Positions 5,748-12,309 of a DNA stretch of 12,309 nucleotides are shown here, piece by piece (position 1 is the first letter of the stretch; every line of letters begins with the position of its first letter). This DNA is from an uncultured Archangium sp. (GTDB lineage: Bacteria > Myxococcota > Myxococcia > Myxococcales > Myxococcaceae): NCBI GenBank assembly GCA_937875615.1, contig CALNBU010000945.1, positions 1 to 12,309 on the forward strand. The letters are read 5' to 3'. Made by a program: the position numbers and the translations under genes. The notes under the pieces were generated by a model. The model searched no databases. It saw nothing but the letters and a program-made list of their open reading frames with translations, and was not told the DNA's origin.

Positions 5748-6171
5748 GGCCTCGCCGCGCCAGCGGCTCACCTCGGTGCTGGTGGTGGTCGCCGCCTTCC
5801 TCGCCGGTGCCGGGACCGGCGCCGGCGTCTACGCCTCGTTCGCCCGCCCGGCGCACCAGCCGCCTCCCCCCGGCCACGCGCCGGGCAAGCGCCTGCCGCC
5901 CTTCCTCGCCTCCCTCGACCTGTCGGCGGAGCAGCGCACCAGGCTGGAGGCCGTCGTCGAGAAGTACCACGCCCGCTTCGAGGAGGTCTTCGAGGCCTCG
6001 GCGCCGCGCCTGCGCGCGCTGCGGGAAGAAATGGACGCCGAGGTGCTGCCCATCCTCACCGAGGCGCAGCGCGCGAGGGTCGCCGAGCTCAAAAAACAGC
6101 GCCCTGAAGGGGGCCCCGGTTTCGGCCCTCCACCGGGCCCGGGGAGGCCTCCACCGGGACCACCTCACTGA
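5737..6171 (+). CDS. Spy/CpxP/CnrX-like periplasmic sensor protein
   Basis: The protein has 144 residues and starts in the last codons of the upstream gene (11-bp overlap; GGAG 7 nt before ATG). A hydrophobic segment at about 11-33 serves as a membrane anchor or signal; no clear signal peptidase site is obvious. The periplasmic part (about 52-121) is helical and contains two LTxxQ-like motifs, LSAEQ (62-66) and LTEAQ (107-111), typical of Spy/CpxP and heavy-metal sensor proteins (Metal_resist-like). The tail (124-144) is almost entirely Gly and Pro and ends in His. Histidines 40, 47, 78 and 144 could bind metal, but the HxxxH pair of CnrX is not present. In context it would be the envelope or metal sensor that relieves the membrane anti-sigma. 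A Spy-like chaperone feeding stress information to the sigma is the alternative. Confidence 0.8.
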   Translation: MAGEASPRQRLTSVLVVVAAFLAGAGTGAGVYASFARPAHQPPPPGHAPGKRLPPFLASLDLSAEQRTRLEAVVEKYHARFEEVFEASAPRLRALREEMDAEVLPILTEAQRARVAELKKQRPEGGPGFGPPPGPGRPPPGPPH

Positions 6172-6305
6172 AATTTACAATGATTTCGGCATGATGACCC
6201 ATGTGCCAAAAAGTGAAGATTTGTCGTACATCGACGCACAACTTTCGCGTGGTGCATGCGACAATGGGAGGAGCTTTCTTCAACCCACTCCCACAGGACC
6301 CGCCC
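6172..6305 (+). promoter_or_regulatory. Intergenic leader upstream of the calpain gene
   Basis: This 134-bp gap is the most A/T-rich stretch in its neighbourhood and separates the sigma operon from the calpain gene, so it probably carries the promoter. GACAAT (6260-6265) is -10-like, but no matching -35 is visible. TTGTCG (6221-6226) and CGACAA (6259-6264) form a 6-bp inverted repeat 32 bp apart. TGGGAG (6265-6270) and CTCCCA (6288-6293) could form a leader hairpin just before the AGGA ribosome site (6295-6298). No gene is seen here on either strand. Confidence 0.4.
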
Positions 6306-8036
6306 ATGCCCTCGCCGCTCAGCCTCAAGGACGCCCGCATCCGCAGCTTCGCGCAGACCCTCCAGCGTGAGGCGCAGCCGAAGGTCACCGACGCGAACGT
6401 GGTGGAGCTCCTGGCGGCGGCGGGCGATCGCGCGGGCGTGAGCTACGACAAGGCGAAGTCCGAGCTGACCAGGCCGGGCATCACCCGCGCCGAGCAGTTC
6501 GCCATCGCCTCGCGGGGCCTGTCCATCAGCGAGAAGTCGGACCTGGGGCTGCTGCTCGAGAAGTCGGGCTTCGCCATGGACCCCGGCGCGAAGAACTTCC
6601 TCGAGGCGCTGGTGGGCCGCGCGGCCCTGCAGGAGACCTTCGGACCGCTGACCATCACCGGCGACCAGAAGAACGGCATCGCCGGCGTGGCCAAGCCGGG
6701 CGAGACCATCGAGGCCATCAACCTCTCCACCGCGCCCGCGGGCCGGCTGCACCTCACCGACACGGTGGAGCTGGGCACCGCCGACGCCTCCGGCAAGTTC
6801 CTCGGAAACCTCCCCGACGTGCGTGAAGGCGACTTCATCCGCCTGCGCGCGCGCGCCGCCGACGGCTCCACCTCCGACTGGATCACCATCCAGGCCCGTG
6901 GCGTGGAGGGCGCCGACACCCGCAACGCGCACGTCAACCTGGAGCGCATGGACCTCGGCACCGTCGCCGGCTCCGAGGACATCACGGTGAAGCACAACAC
7001 CGGGCGTCCCCTGACCGAGCCCGACGCCACCGTGCGCTTCACCAACGTGCGCACCGGCGAGAAGTTCGAGTTCAAGGCCACCGAGAACGGCTCGCTCCCC
7101 GAGGGCTTCAAGCTCAAGGGGCTCCCGGGCGATGAGTTCAAGGTCGCGGTGAGCGACGGCGCCAACAACGCCGACTTCGCCAGCGTCGCCGGCAGCCTCA
7201 AGGTGCCGGGCGGGCGCGACCTCAAGGGCGGCCGCGACCTCCCGGACCCGGCCATGCACAAGGACGAGCTGAACGCCGACGGCACGCCCAAGTTCAAGCT
7301 GGAGCGCTTCACCGGCCCGCTGTTCATCGACGGCCCCTCCGCGGCCGACGTGCGCCAGGGCGCCATCGGCAACTGCTACTTCCCGGCGGCCCTGGCCAGC
7401 ATCGCGGCGCAGAACCCCGACGCCATCAAGAACATGATCAAGGACAACGGCGACGGCACGTACACCGTCACCTTCCACTCCGCGAACAACTACAGCGGCG
7501 GCCGCCCGCAGCAGGTCACCGTCGACGGCGACCTCTACGCGCGCAGCTACGGCGGCCCCATCTACGGCAGCTCGCTCGGCGGCTCCACCGCGCCCGACAA
7601 GATGGAGATGTGGTTCCCCATCGTGGAGAAGGCCTACGCGCAGTGGAAGGGCAGCTACGACCGCATCGGCAACGGCGGCGTCGCCGGCCAGGTGATGGCC
7701 GAGGTGCTGGGCCGTCCGTACGCCTACGAGAACCTCAGCGCGGCGAACGCCGACCGCATGTACGAGCGCATCAAGAAGGCGGCGGAGGCCGGCAAGCCGA
7801 TGGCCGCCGGCACCTACGGCACCGACCAGTCGGCGCGCTACACCAACACCGGCGTGTACGCGAACCACGCGTACTCGGTGCTGGGCGTCGAAGAGAAGGA
7901 CGGCCAGAAGTTCGTCAAGGTGCGCAATCCCTGGGGCCAGTCGGAGTACGGCAACGACGGGAAGAACGACGGGTTCTTCTCCATCCCGCTCGACAAGTTC
8001 GCCGAGCTGTACCGCGCTGTTCACATCGTCGACTGA
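6306..8036 (+). CDS. Calpain-family (C2) cysteine protease with an N-terminal region and beta-rich middle domains
   Basis: The protein has 576 residues. The C-terminal catalytic domain (about 335-576) has the papain-like calpain triad. QGAIGNCYF (351-359) gives Cys357 with oxyanion Gln351, NHAYSVLGV (520-528) gives His521, and RNPWGQSEYG (540-549) gives Asn541. A final GFFSIPLDKFAELY matches the calpain end. The usual GDCWF is GNCYF here. Residues 1-110 form a helical N-terminal region of unknown role. About 115-198 and 205-300 look like two beta-sandwich modules; the first, around GVAKPGETIEAINLS, resembles bacterial Ig-like domains. There is no signal peptide, no cysteine-rich part and no EF-hand seen, so calcium dependence is unproven. 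The start at ATG 6306 follows AGGA by 7 nt; an upstream in-frame ATG at 6201 would run through the leader region. A small gene follows after 13 bp. An exported or intracellular regulatory protease are both possible. Confidence 0.9.
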   Translation: MPSPLSLKDARIRSFAQTLQREAQPKVTDANVVELLAAAGDRAGVSYDKAKSELTRPGITRAEQFAIASRGLSISEKSDLGLLLEKSGFAMDPGAKNFLEALVGRAALQETFGPLTITGDQKNGIAGVAKPGETIEAINLSTAPAGRLHLTDTVELGTADASGKFLGNLPDVREGDFIRLRARAADGSTSDWITIQARGVEGADTRNAHVNLERMDLGTVAGSEDITVKHNTGRPLTEPDATVRFTNVRTGEKFEFKATENGSLPEGFKLKGLPGDEFKVAVSDGANNADFASVAGSLKVPGGRDLKGGRDLPDPAMHKDELNADGTPKFKLERFTGPLFIDGPSAADVRQGAIGNCYFPAALASIAAQNPDAIKNMIKDNGDGTYTVTFHSANNYSGGRPQQVTVDGDLYARSYGGPIYGSSLGGSTAPDKMEMWFPIVEKAYAQWKGSYDRIGNGGVAGQVMAEVLGRPYAYENLSAANADRMYERIKKAAEAGKPMAAGTYGTDQSARYTNTGVYANHAYSVLGVEEKDGQKFVKVRNPWGQSEYGNDGKNDGFFSIPLDKFAELYRAVHIVD

Positions 8037-8049
8037 AAGGAACTCCTCC

Positions 8050-8421
8050 ATGGCCATCCCTCCCGAACTGATTGACGAAGTGCTGCCCGGTGCCGACGCC
8101 GCGGTCCTGGCCGAGGTGGTGAAGGTGCTGGAGCAGTCTCCCCAGAAGCCGTCGCGCGAGACCGAGGCCTCCAGCCTGCCGGACTCCGCCGCCCGTCAGG
8201 TGGTGGAGCTCAAGGTGAAGTCGGTGGTCTTCGGCAAGGTCGACGCCACCGTGAAGGTGGTCAAGCCCGAGGGCGCCTACGCGCTGCGCGAAGGCAACCG
8301 TGGCCCCTTCGTGCTGGGCAAGGACGACAAGGGCGCGGTGCAGATTCTCGGCCGCTACGGCCCCGACACCTGGCCCGAGGGCCTGGTGCGCGACGCCGCG
8401 AAGAAGCACGGCCGCGCCTGA
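8050..8421 (+). CDS. Small hypothetical protein co-transcribed with the calpain protease
   Basis: The protein has 123 residues and starts 13 bp after the calpain stop, with AAGGA (8037-8041) 8 nt before ATG, so the two genes almost certainly share a transcript. No family is recognised with confidence. Residues 1-30 look helical (PELIDEVLPGADAAVLAEVV). Residues 50-105 alternate in a beta-strand pattern (VVELKVKSVVFGKV, VKVVKPEGAYALREG, GPFVLG, VQILGRYGP), compatible with a small beta-barrel such as an OB/netrin-like fold. The C-terminus is basic. It has no Cys, no signal peptide and no membrane segment. The arrangement suggests a partner, chaperone or inhibitor of the protease; this is inference only. 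Confidence 0.8.
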   Translation: MAIPPELIDEVLPGADAAVLAEVVKVLEQSPQKPSRETEASSLPDSAARQVVELKVKSVVFGKVDATVKVVKPEGAYALREGNRGPFVLGKDDKGAVQILGRYGPDTWPEGLVRDAAKKHGRA

Positions 8422-8450
8422 CTCCAATTCGGCTTTGAAGGCTCACCGCG

Positions 8451-8476
8451 CCTCACTCCTCACCCGGGGAGTGGGG
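8451..8476. terminator. Hairpin between convergent genes, possible bidirectional terminator
   Basis: CCTCACTCC (8451-8459) pairs with GGAGTGGGG (8468-8476) over 9 positions with one T-G wobble, around an 8-nt loop. It lies in the 73-bp gap between the converging calpain-partner and monooxygenase genes, where a shared terminator is expected. There is no T-run on either strand, so intrinsic termination is uncertain. Confidence 0.45.
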
Positions 8477-8494
8477 CGTCGGCGTCTGGTGCGC

Positions 8495-9709
8495 TCAGGG
8501 CAGCGGCAGCCAGTCAGCGAAGGGCCCGCGGGAGATGCCCGCCATGGCCGCCACCATGTGCTTGCGCATCCAGGGCACCTTCGCCGCCAGCGGCACGCCG
8601 ACGTCGCGGAGCGTCGCCAACGCGCGCAGGTCCGACTGGAAGAATGGCGTCAGCGCCCGGGTGATGAACTGGTACCAGCGCAGATGCCAACGGCGCGCGC
8701 GGGAGTAGGCGTGGAGCGCGTCGGCGACGCTCTCCGGGGCCACGAAGGCCTGCCCCAGGCTGTAGGCGTCGAGCAGCGCCAGGTTGCAGCCCTGCCCCAG
8801 CTGCGGGCTCATGGCGTGCGCGGCGTCGCCCACGTACACCACGCCCCGCGTGTTCCACGGCCACATCGACACGTCGTGGTACTCCGAGAACAACAGGGCC
8901 TCGGGGCCAGCCAGCCGCTCCAGCACCGGCGCCGCCGAGGGCACGTCTTCCAGCACGCCCGCTCTCCACGCGTCGAAGTCACCTTCGAAGAAGGCCTCGC
9001 GCGCGGCCACCGGCAGCGAGAAGAAGAAGCTGACCATGCGCGGGCCGCCTCCCGGGCCGTGGCCGGTAGGCAGCAGGCCGATGAGCCGCTGCGTGCCGCG
9101 CACCACCTGGAAGAGCCGCCCGGTGTAGCGGTTGGTCTCGTCGGGCACGATGGCCCACAGCGCGCCCCACGGGTAGCGGGAGACCTGCTTGCCCAGCGCC
9201 GTGTCGTCGCGCAGCCCGCTCCGCGCGCCGTCGGCCACCACCAGCACCGCGTGACGGCCCAGCGCCTCGCGTGACGCGCCGGTGAAGACCGAGACCGAGC
9301 CGTCCGGGTGCGACCGCAGCGACTCCACCCCCACGCCGGTGCGCAGGGTGACGCCCGGCTCGCTGGCCACGGCGCGGAACAGCACGTCGAACAACACCCC
9401 GCGGTGCAGGCCGACGCCGAAGAGGCCGGGCTGCAGGTCGGCGTAGCGGAGGTCCATCACCGCGTGGCCGCCGGGCGTCTCCACCTTCAGCGCGTCGATG
9501 ACGTCTCCGCGCGGCACCACCTCCGACGCCAGCCCCAGCGCCCGCAGCACCGCCATGCCGGTGGGCTGGAGCATGATGCCCGCCCCCACCGTCGACGGCT
9601 GGGCCACCCGCTCGTACACGGTGACGCGGTGCCCGGCCCGCGCGAGGAACAACGCCGTCGCGCTGCCCGCGGTGCCGGTGCCCACCACCCCGATGTCCAG
9701 GGAGCTCAT
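8495..9709 (-). CDS. FAD-dependent monooxygenase (group A, PHBH fold)
   Basis: This 404-residue flavoprotein hydroxylase would use NAD(P)H and oxygen to hydroxylate an unidentified, probably ring-containing, substrate. The N-terminal Rossmann motif is GVVGTGTAGSATALFLARAG (7-26), with Glu33 to bind the ADP ribose. HRGVLFDVL (102-110) is the Arg-containing FAD-contact helix. The DG motif is VVADGARSGLR (157-167), and the GD motif is VYVGDAAHAMSPQLGQG (291-307), both diagnostic of this class. The start at ATG 9709 overlaps the stop of the VOC gene as ATGA; no independent Shine-Dalgarno is visible, so translation probably depends on coupling. Relatives include salicylate and urate (HpxO) hydroxylases and antibiotic-modifying oxygenases. 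Substrate cannot be deduced. Confidence 0.9.
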   Translation of the reverse strand: MSSLDIGVVGTGTAGSATALFLARAGHRVTVYERVAQPSTVGAGIMLQPTGMAVLRALGLASEVVPRGDVIDALKVETPGGHAVMDLRYADLQPGLFGVGLHRGVLFDVLFRAVASEPGVTLRTGVGVESLRSHPDGSVSVFTGASREALGRHAVLVVADGARSGLRDDTALGKQVSRYPWGALWAIVPDETNRYTGRLFQVVRGTQRLIGLLPTGHGPGGGPRMVSFFFSLPVAAREAFFEGDFDAWRAGVLEDVPSAAPVLERLAGPEALLFSEYHDVSMWPWNTRGVVYVGDAAHAMSPQLGQGCNLALLDAYSLGQAFVAPESVADALHAYSRARRWHLRWYQFITRALTPFFQSDLRALATLRDVGVPLAAKVPWMRKHMVAAMAGISRGPFADWLPLP

Positions 9710-10062
9710 GAGGGCTGCAGGAAGTTGAGTCGGTAGCCGTCGGGGTCGGTGACGATGAGCTCCCTGGTGTACCAGGGCGTCTCCGATTCGTTGACGCGCG
9801 CCCCCAGCTTCTCCGCGCGCTCCTGCAGCGCGCTCACCTCGGTGGAGGTCTTGAAGCACAGCAGCACGCCCCAGCCGCGGCGCCCCTCCAGCGGAACCCC
9901 GGTGGGCGCCTTCACCAGCAGCACGTCGCCGCCCTCTTCCCAGCGCAGGTGGATGAAGGTGCCGTCGGCCCCCACGCGCACGAAGCCCAGGCCCTCGTAG
10001 AACGCCGCCGAGGCGTTGATGTCCAGCACCAGCAGCTTCGCGAAGAACCGCAGCTCGTTCAT
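9706..10062 (-). CDS. VOC (glyoxalase/bleomycin-resistance) superfamily protein
   Basis: The protein has 118 residues and one VOC module pair. ASAAFYEGLGF (17-27) is the first-half helix signature and TRELIVTDPDGYRLNFLQ (99-116) the C-terminal signature. Positions normally holding metal ligands are not conserved by eye: no His/Gln in strand 1 (RFFAKLLVLD), and Asn where the final Glu is usual (GYRLNF). It may therefore be a metal-free binding or resistance protein rather than a glyoxalase I. It is the first gene of a two-gene unit; its TGA overlaps the monooxygenase ATG by 4 bp. No clear Shine-Dalgarno precedes its ATG. Pairing with a monooxygenase hints at shared chemistry on one small molecule; the substrate is unknown. 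Confidence 0.85.
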   Translation of the reverse strand: MNELRFFAKLLVLDINASAAFYEGLGFVRVGADGTFIHLRWEEGGDVLLVKAPTGVPLEGRRGWGVLLCFKTSTEVSALQERAEKLGARVNESETPWYTRELIVTDPDGYRLNFLQPS

Positions 10063-10137
10063 GGCGGCCGCACATAACAAACCGCGACGAAATGGCCTGC
10101 GCTTCCGCACCGCGCCGGCGTGGTAAGCGCTCCCGAC
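10063..10137. promoter_or_regulatory. Divergent promoter region, VOC gene versus aminotransferase
   Basis: This 75-bp gap between divergent starts must contain both promoters unless one lies in coding sequence. No consensus -35/-10 pair is visible. GGTAAG (10122-10127), 10 nt before the aminotransferase ATG, is a weak -10-like hexamer. Neither gene has a recognisable Shine-Dalgarno, which hints at very short or absent leaders. Confidence 0.4.
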
Positions 10138-11241
10138 ATGAGCGAACGCGACCTGTTGATGATTCCCGGGCCCATCGAGTTCGACCCCGCGGTGCTGCGC
10201 GCCCTCGGCCAGAAGACGCGCGGGCACCTCGACCCGCTCTTCATGCAGGCCTTCTCCCGCGCGCTGAAGAACCTGCGCGTGGTGTTCGAGGCGCCCTCGG
10301 CGCAGCCCTTCGTCGTGGCCGGCAGCGGCACCCTGGCCATGGAGATGGCCGTCGCCAACCTGACGCAGCCCGGCGACCGCGCGCTGGTGGTGAACACCGG
10401 CTACTTCTCCGACCGCCTCGCCGCCATGCTCGAGCGACACGGCGCCGCCGTCACCCACGTGAGGGCCGCGCCCGGCGACGCCCCCACCGCCGAAGAGGTC
10501 GAGCGGGCGCTGGCGGGCGGCCCCTTCAAGCTGCTGACGGTGACGCACGTCGACACCTCCACCGCGGTGCTGACACCGGTGCAGGCCTACGCGCAGGCGG
10601 CGCAGCGGCACGGCGCGCTGGTGTTGGTCGACGGCGTGTGCAGCGTCGGCGGCGAGGCCCTCGCCATGGAGTCCTGGGGCGTCGACGTGGCCCTCACCGC
10701 GTCGCAGAAGGCGCTCGGCGTCCCGCCGGGTCTGGCGGTGCTGCTGGCCAGCCCCCGCGCCATGGCCGCCTGGCAGGCGCGCACGCGCCCGGTGGCGTCG
10801 GTGTACCTCGACTTCGCGGAGTGGCTCCCCATCCACCAGGCCTACGAGGCGGAGAAGCCCGCGTACTTCGCCACCCCGCCGGTGAATCTCATCGCCGCGC
10901 TCGACGTGAGCCTCCAGCAGTTGGTGGCCGAGACCATGCCCGCCCGCGTCCGCCGCCACCAGGCCACCGCCCGCTGGCTGCGCGCCGCGTGGCAGCGCCT
11001 CGGCCTGACGATGCTGCCGAAGTCCGAAGCGCTGGCCGCGCACACGCTCTCCGCGCTGTACTACCCGGAGGGCGTCGACGCCGCGCTGGTGAAGGCGCTC
11101 GGCGCGGAGGGCGTGGTGGTGGCCGGCGGCCTGCACCCGGAGCTGAAGACGAGGTACTTCCGCGTGGGTCACATGGGCGCGGTGTCGATGAACGACGCCA
11201 GCGCGGTAGTGGCGGCGCTCGAGCGCGTATTGAAGCGCTGA
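10138..11241 (+). CDS. Class V PLP-dependent aminotransferase (alanine/serine-glyoxylate aminotransferase-like)
   Basis: The protein has 367 residues. It starts MIPGPIEFDP (8-17), the typical AGXT/SgaA N-terminus. Key features are AGSGTLAMEMAV (61-72, phosphate-binding turn), THVDTSTAVL (136-145), LVLVDGVCSVGG (161-172, with Asp165 that contacts the pyridine nitrogen) and TASQKALGVPPGLA (187-200, with Lys191 forming the internal aldimine). YFRVGHMG (340-347) holds the Arg342 that binds substrate carboxylate. The expected reaction is amino transfer from alanine, serine or a related donor to glyoxylate or another 2-oxo acid. Family members also include ureidoglycine-glyoxylate aminotransferase of purine catabolism; the donor cannot be set here. 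ATG 10138 is preferred over GTG 10120 because family proteins begin close to the PGP motif; neither start has a clear ribosome site. It is divergent from the VOC-monooxygenase pair. Confidence 0.92.
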   Translation: MSERDLLMIPGPIEFDPAVLRALGQKTRGHLDPLFMQAFSRALKNLRVVFEAPSAQPFVVAGSGTLAMEMAVANLTQPGDRALVVNTGYFSDRLAAMLERHGAAVTHVRAAPGDAPTAEEVERALAGGPFKLLTVTHVDTSTAVLTPVQAYAQAAQRHGALVLVDGVCSVGGEALAMESWGVDVALTASQKALGVPPGLAVLLASPRAMAAWQARTRPVASVYLDFAEWLPIHQAYEAEKPAYFATPPVNLIAALDVSLQQLVAETMPARVRRHQATARWLRAAWQRLGLTMLPKSEALAAHTLSALYYPEGVDAALVKALGAEGVVVAGGLHPELKTRYFRVGHMGAVSMNDASAVVAALERVLKR

Positions 11242-11254
11242 GCGGCCCGGGCCT

Positions 11255-12309
11255 TCAACGCACGCAGCGCAGCCGGTAGCTGGAGCCCGTCAGCGGACCC
11301 TCCGAGCCGCCGGAGAAGAGAATCAACCAGCGCTGCCCCGCCGTCCCCGCGAGCGGCGTCGAGGTCCAGTAGTAGTCGTTCTCCGTCCCGGGGAAGAGCG
11401 TGAGGTCGATGGCCGGGCTGTTGCGGCGCACGTCGACCAGCGTGGCGAGCTCTCTCACCGACGGCACCCGCCAGCCCACGCCGAGCGCCGCGCAGGCAGC
11501 CTCGGGCGCGGCGGAGAGCGTCGCGCCGGCGCGCTGCCAGGTCAGCCCGGTGAGCGCATCGGCCACCTCGTCGACGGTGGCCACGAAGCGCTGCGCCGGC
11601 TGGGGCAGCGGCAACCACCGCACGCAGCGGGCGCGCGCGGTGCTGCCAGACGGCGCGGTGTGGCTGGTGCCGTCACCGAAGTCCACCACCCAGCCGTTGG
11701 CCGGCCCCGAGGCGAAGGTGGTCGACGCCCAGGCGGGCTCCGCCGGCGCGCCCCCGAGGCGCTCCGAGATGCGGGCGCCGCCATCAACGCCGTAGTCGAC
11801 CAGCGTCTTGAGCTCGTTGAGCGTCGGCAGGCGCCAGTCGGTGTACCCACCCAGCGAGAGCTGCGCGCAGTGGGCCACCGCCGCGGGTTGGTCGTAGAGC
11901 GAAGGCGACGGCACCTCTTCCCACATCAACCCGGTGCTGCTCTGGGTCGCCGTCCCCGGCCCGGAGACGAAGGCCCCCGACGGCGTCGACAGCGGCGGCG
12001 TCGGCCAGCGCACCGCCTCGAGGTCATCCTGGCAGGTGTTGGCGCTGCACAGCTGCCCCGGGAGGCAGGCGTCTCCGCAGCCACCGCAGTGCTGCGTGGT
12101 GCCGAAGGCCACGCACGCCGCGCCGCAGACGTTGAGCGCGCCGGGGCAGGTGAACGGCAGACACAGGCCGTCGTCCGACGGCGCGCGGCCCACGATCTCG
12201 ATCGCCTGAAGCTGCGTGATGATCTCGCTCAGCCGGTCCGCAAACTGCGTGTACTCCCGCTGGCGGCGGTACATGCGGCCGATCATGTGGCGGATGTCAT
12301 CGAAGAGCC
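11255..12309 (-). CDS. Cys-rich protein with two DUF1566 (Lcl_C) domains, N-terminus outside the window
   Basis: The frame stays open to the right edge, giving at least 350 residues. The Met at 12286 sits in apparently coding sequence (LFDDIRH precedes it), so the true start is probably beyond the window. From that Met: residues 1-34 look helical, possibly coiled (YRRQREYTQFADRLSEI). A Cys-rich segment (42-85) has the pattern CPG..CG..C...HCGGCGDAC.PGQLC...TC. The first DUF1566 domain (about 104-224) has GLMWEE, YTDWRLPTLNELKTLVDYG and RCVRW. The second (about 232-343) has GLTWQ, GWRVPSVRELATLVD, YYWTST and a final RCVR. DUF1566 is common in cell-surface proteins of myxobacteria; its biochemical role is not known to me. 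No lipobox or signal is visible in the part present. It converges on the aminotransferase with a 13-bp gap containing the 10-bp palindrome GGCCCGGGCC (11244-11253). Confidence 0.85.
   Translation of the reverse strand, partial: LFDDIRHMIGRMYRRQREYTQFADRLSEIITQLQAIEIVGRAPSDDGLCLPFTCPGALNVCGAACVAFGTTQHCGGCGDACLPGQLCSANTCQDDLEAVRWPTPPLSTPSGAFVSGPGTATQSSTGLMWEEVPSPSLYDQPAAVAHCAQLSLGGYTDWRLPTLNELKTLVDYGVDGGARISERLGGAPAEPAWASTTFASGPANGWVVDFGDGTSHTAPSGSTARARCVRWLPLPQPAQRFVATVDEVADALTGLTWQRAGATLSAAPEAACAALGVGWRVPSVRELATLVDVRRNSPAIDLTLFPGTENDYYWTSTPLAGTAGQRWLILFSGGSEGPLTGSSYRLRCVR

Noticed and set aside
6201..6305. N-terminal extension of the calpain protein from ATG 6201
   Set aside because: The added 35 residues come from the A/T-rich leader and have a different composition. 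The ATG at 6306 has an AGGA ribosome site at good spacing.
6165..8057. Long open frame on the minus strand opposite the calpain gene
   Set aside because: High-GC coding DNA leaves the antisense frame open. Its translation is low-complexity (Val, Leu, Gly, Arg, Ala, His) with no domain, while the plus strand has complete calpain motifs.
11242..11254. GGCCCGGGCC palindrome as a terminator between convergent genes
   Set aside because: A perfect palindrome with no loop and no T-run, in a 13-bp gap of very GC-rich DNA; too weak to call.

Overview
The window is very GC-rich, gene-dense DNA. By eye it looks like a myxobacterium (Myxococcota, Myxococcus/Archangium-type). The reasons are third-position G/C bias, Asp-Ala-Gly linkers after a lipobox, Cys-rich lipoproteins, DUF1566/Lcl_C repeats, a calpain-family protease and a compact ECF sigma operon. 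No rRNA, tRNA, CRISPR array, insertion sequence or clear prophage cluster was seen. The species assignment is inference.

Layout, left to right. (1) 1-84 (+) is the tail of a gene that starts outside the window. (2) 92-1306 (-) is a zinc peptidoglycan peptidase (M15, VanY/L-Ala-D-Glu type) with three peptidoglycan-binding repeats; upstream on the same strand is a 6-phosphofructokinase, 1402-2487 (-). (3) Divergent from it is an XdhC-family molybdenum-cofactor chaperone, 2624-3397 (+). A possible 25-residue leader ORF ends on its start codon (ATGA), and a hairpin covers its ribosome binding site. (4) 3530-4849 (+) is a Cys-rich lipoprotein. (5) 4904-6171 (+) is an overlapping three-gene operon: ECF sigma factor, 99-residue single-pass membrane protein, and Spy/CpxP-like periplasmic protein. 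It resembles CnrH-CnrY-CnrX sensing systems in order-shuffled form. (6) 6306-8421 (+) is a calpain-family cysteine protease with an intact catalytic set, followed 13 bp later by a small protein of unknown function. (7) 8495-10062 (-) is a coupled pair, a VOC-fold protein then an FAD monooxygenase. It is divergent from a class V PLP aminotransferase at 10138-11241 (+). (8) 11255-12309 (-) is a Cys-rich protein with two DUF1566 domains that runs off the right edge.

The two most system-like pieces are the sigma/membrane/periplasmic operon, probably an envelope-stress or metal-responsive switch, and the calpain plus small-partner pair, possibly a protease with a cognate regulator or inhibitor. 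Neither proposed function is demonstrated by the sequence. The metabolic genes (PFK, XdhC, monooxygenase, VOC protein, aminotransferase) do not form an obvious single pathway; a purine-catabolism link is conceivable but weak.
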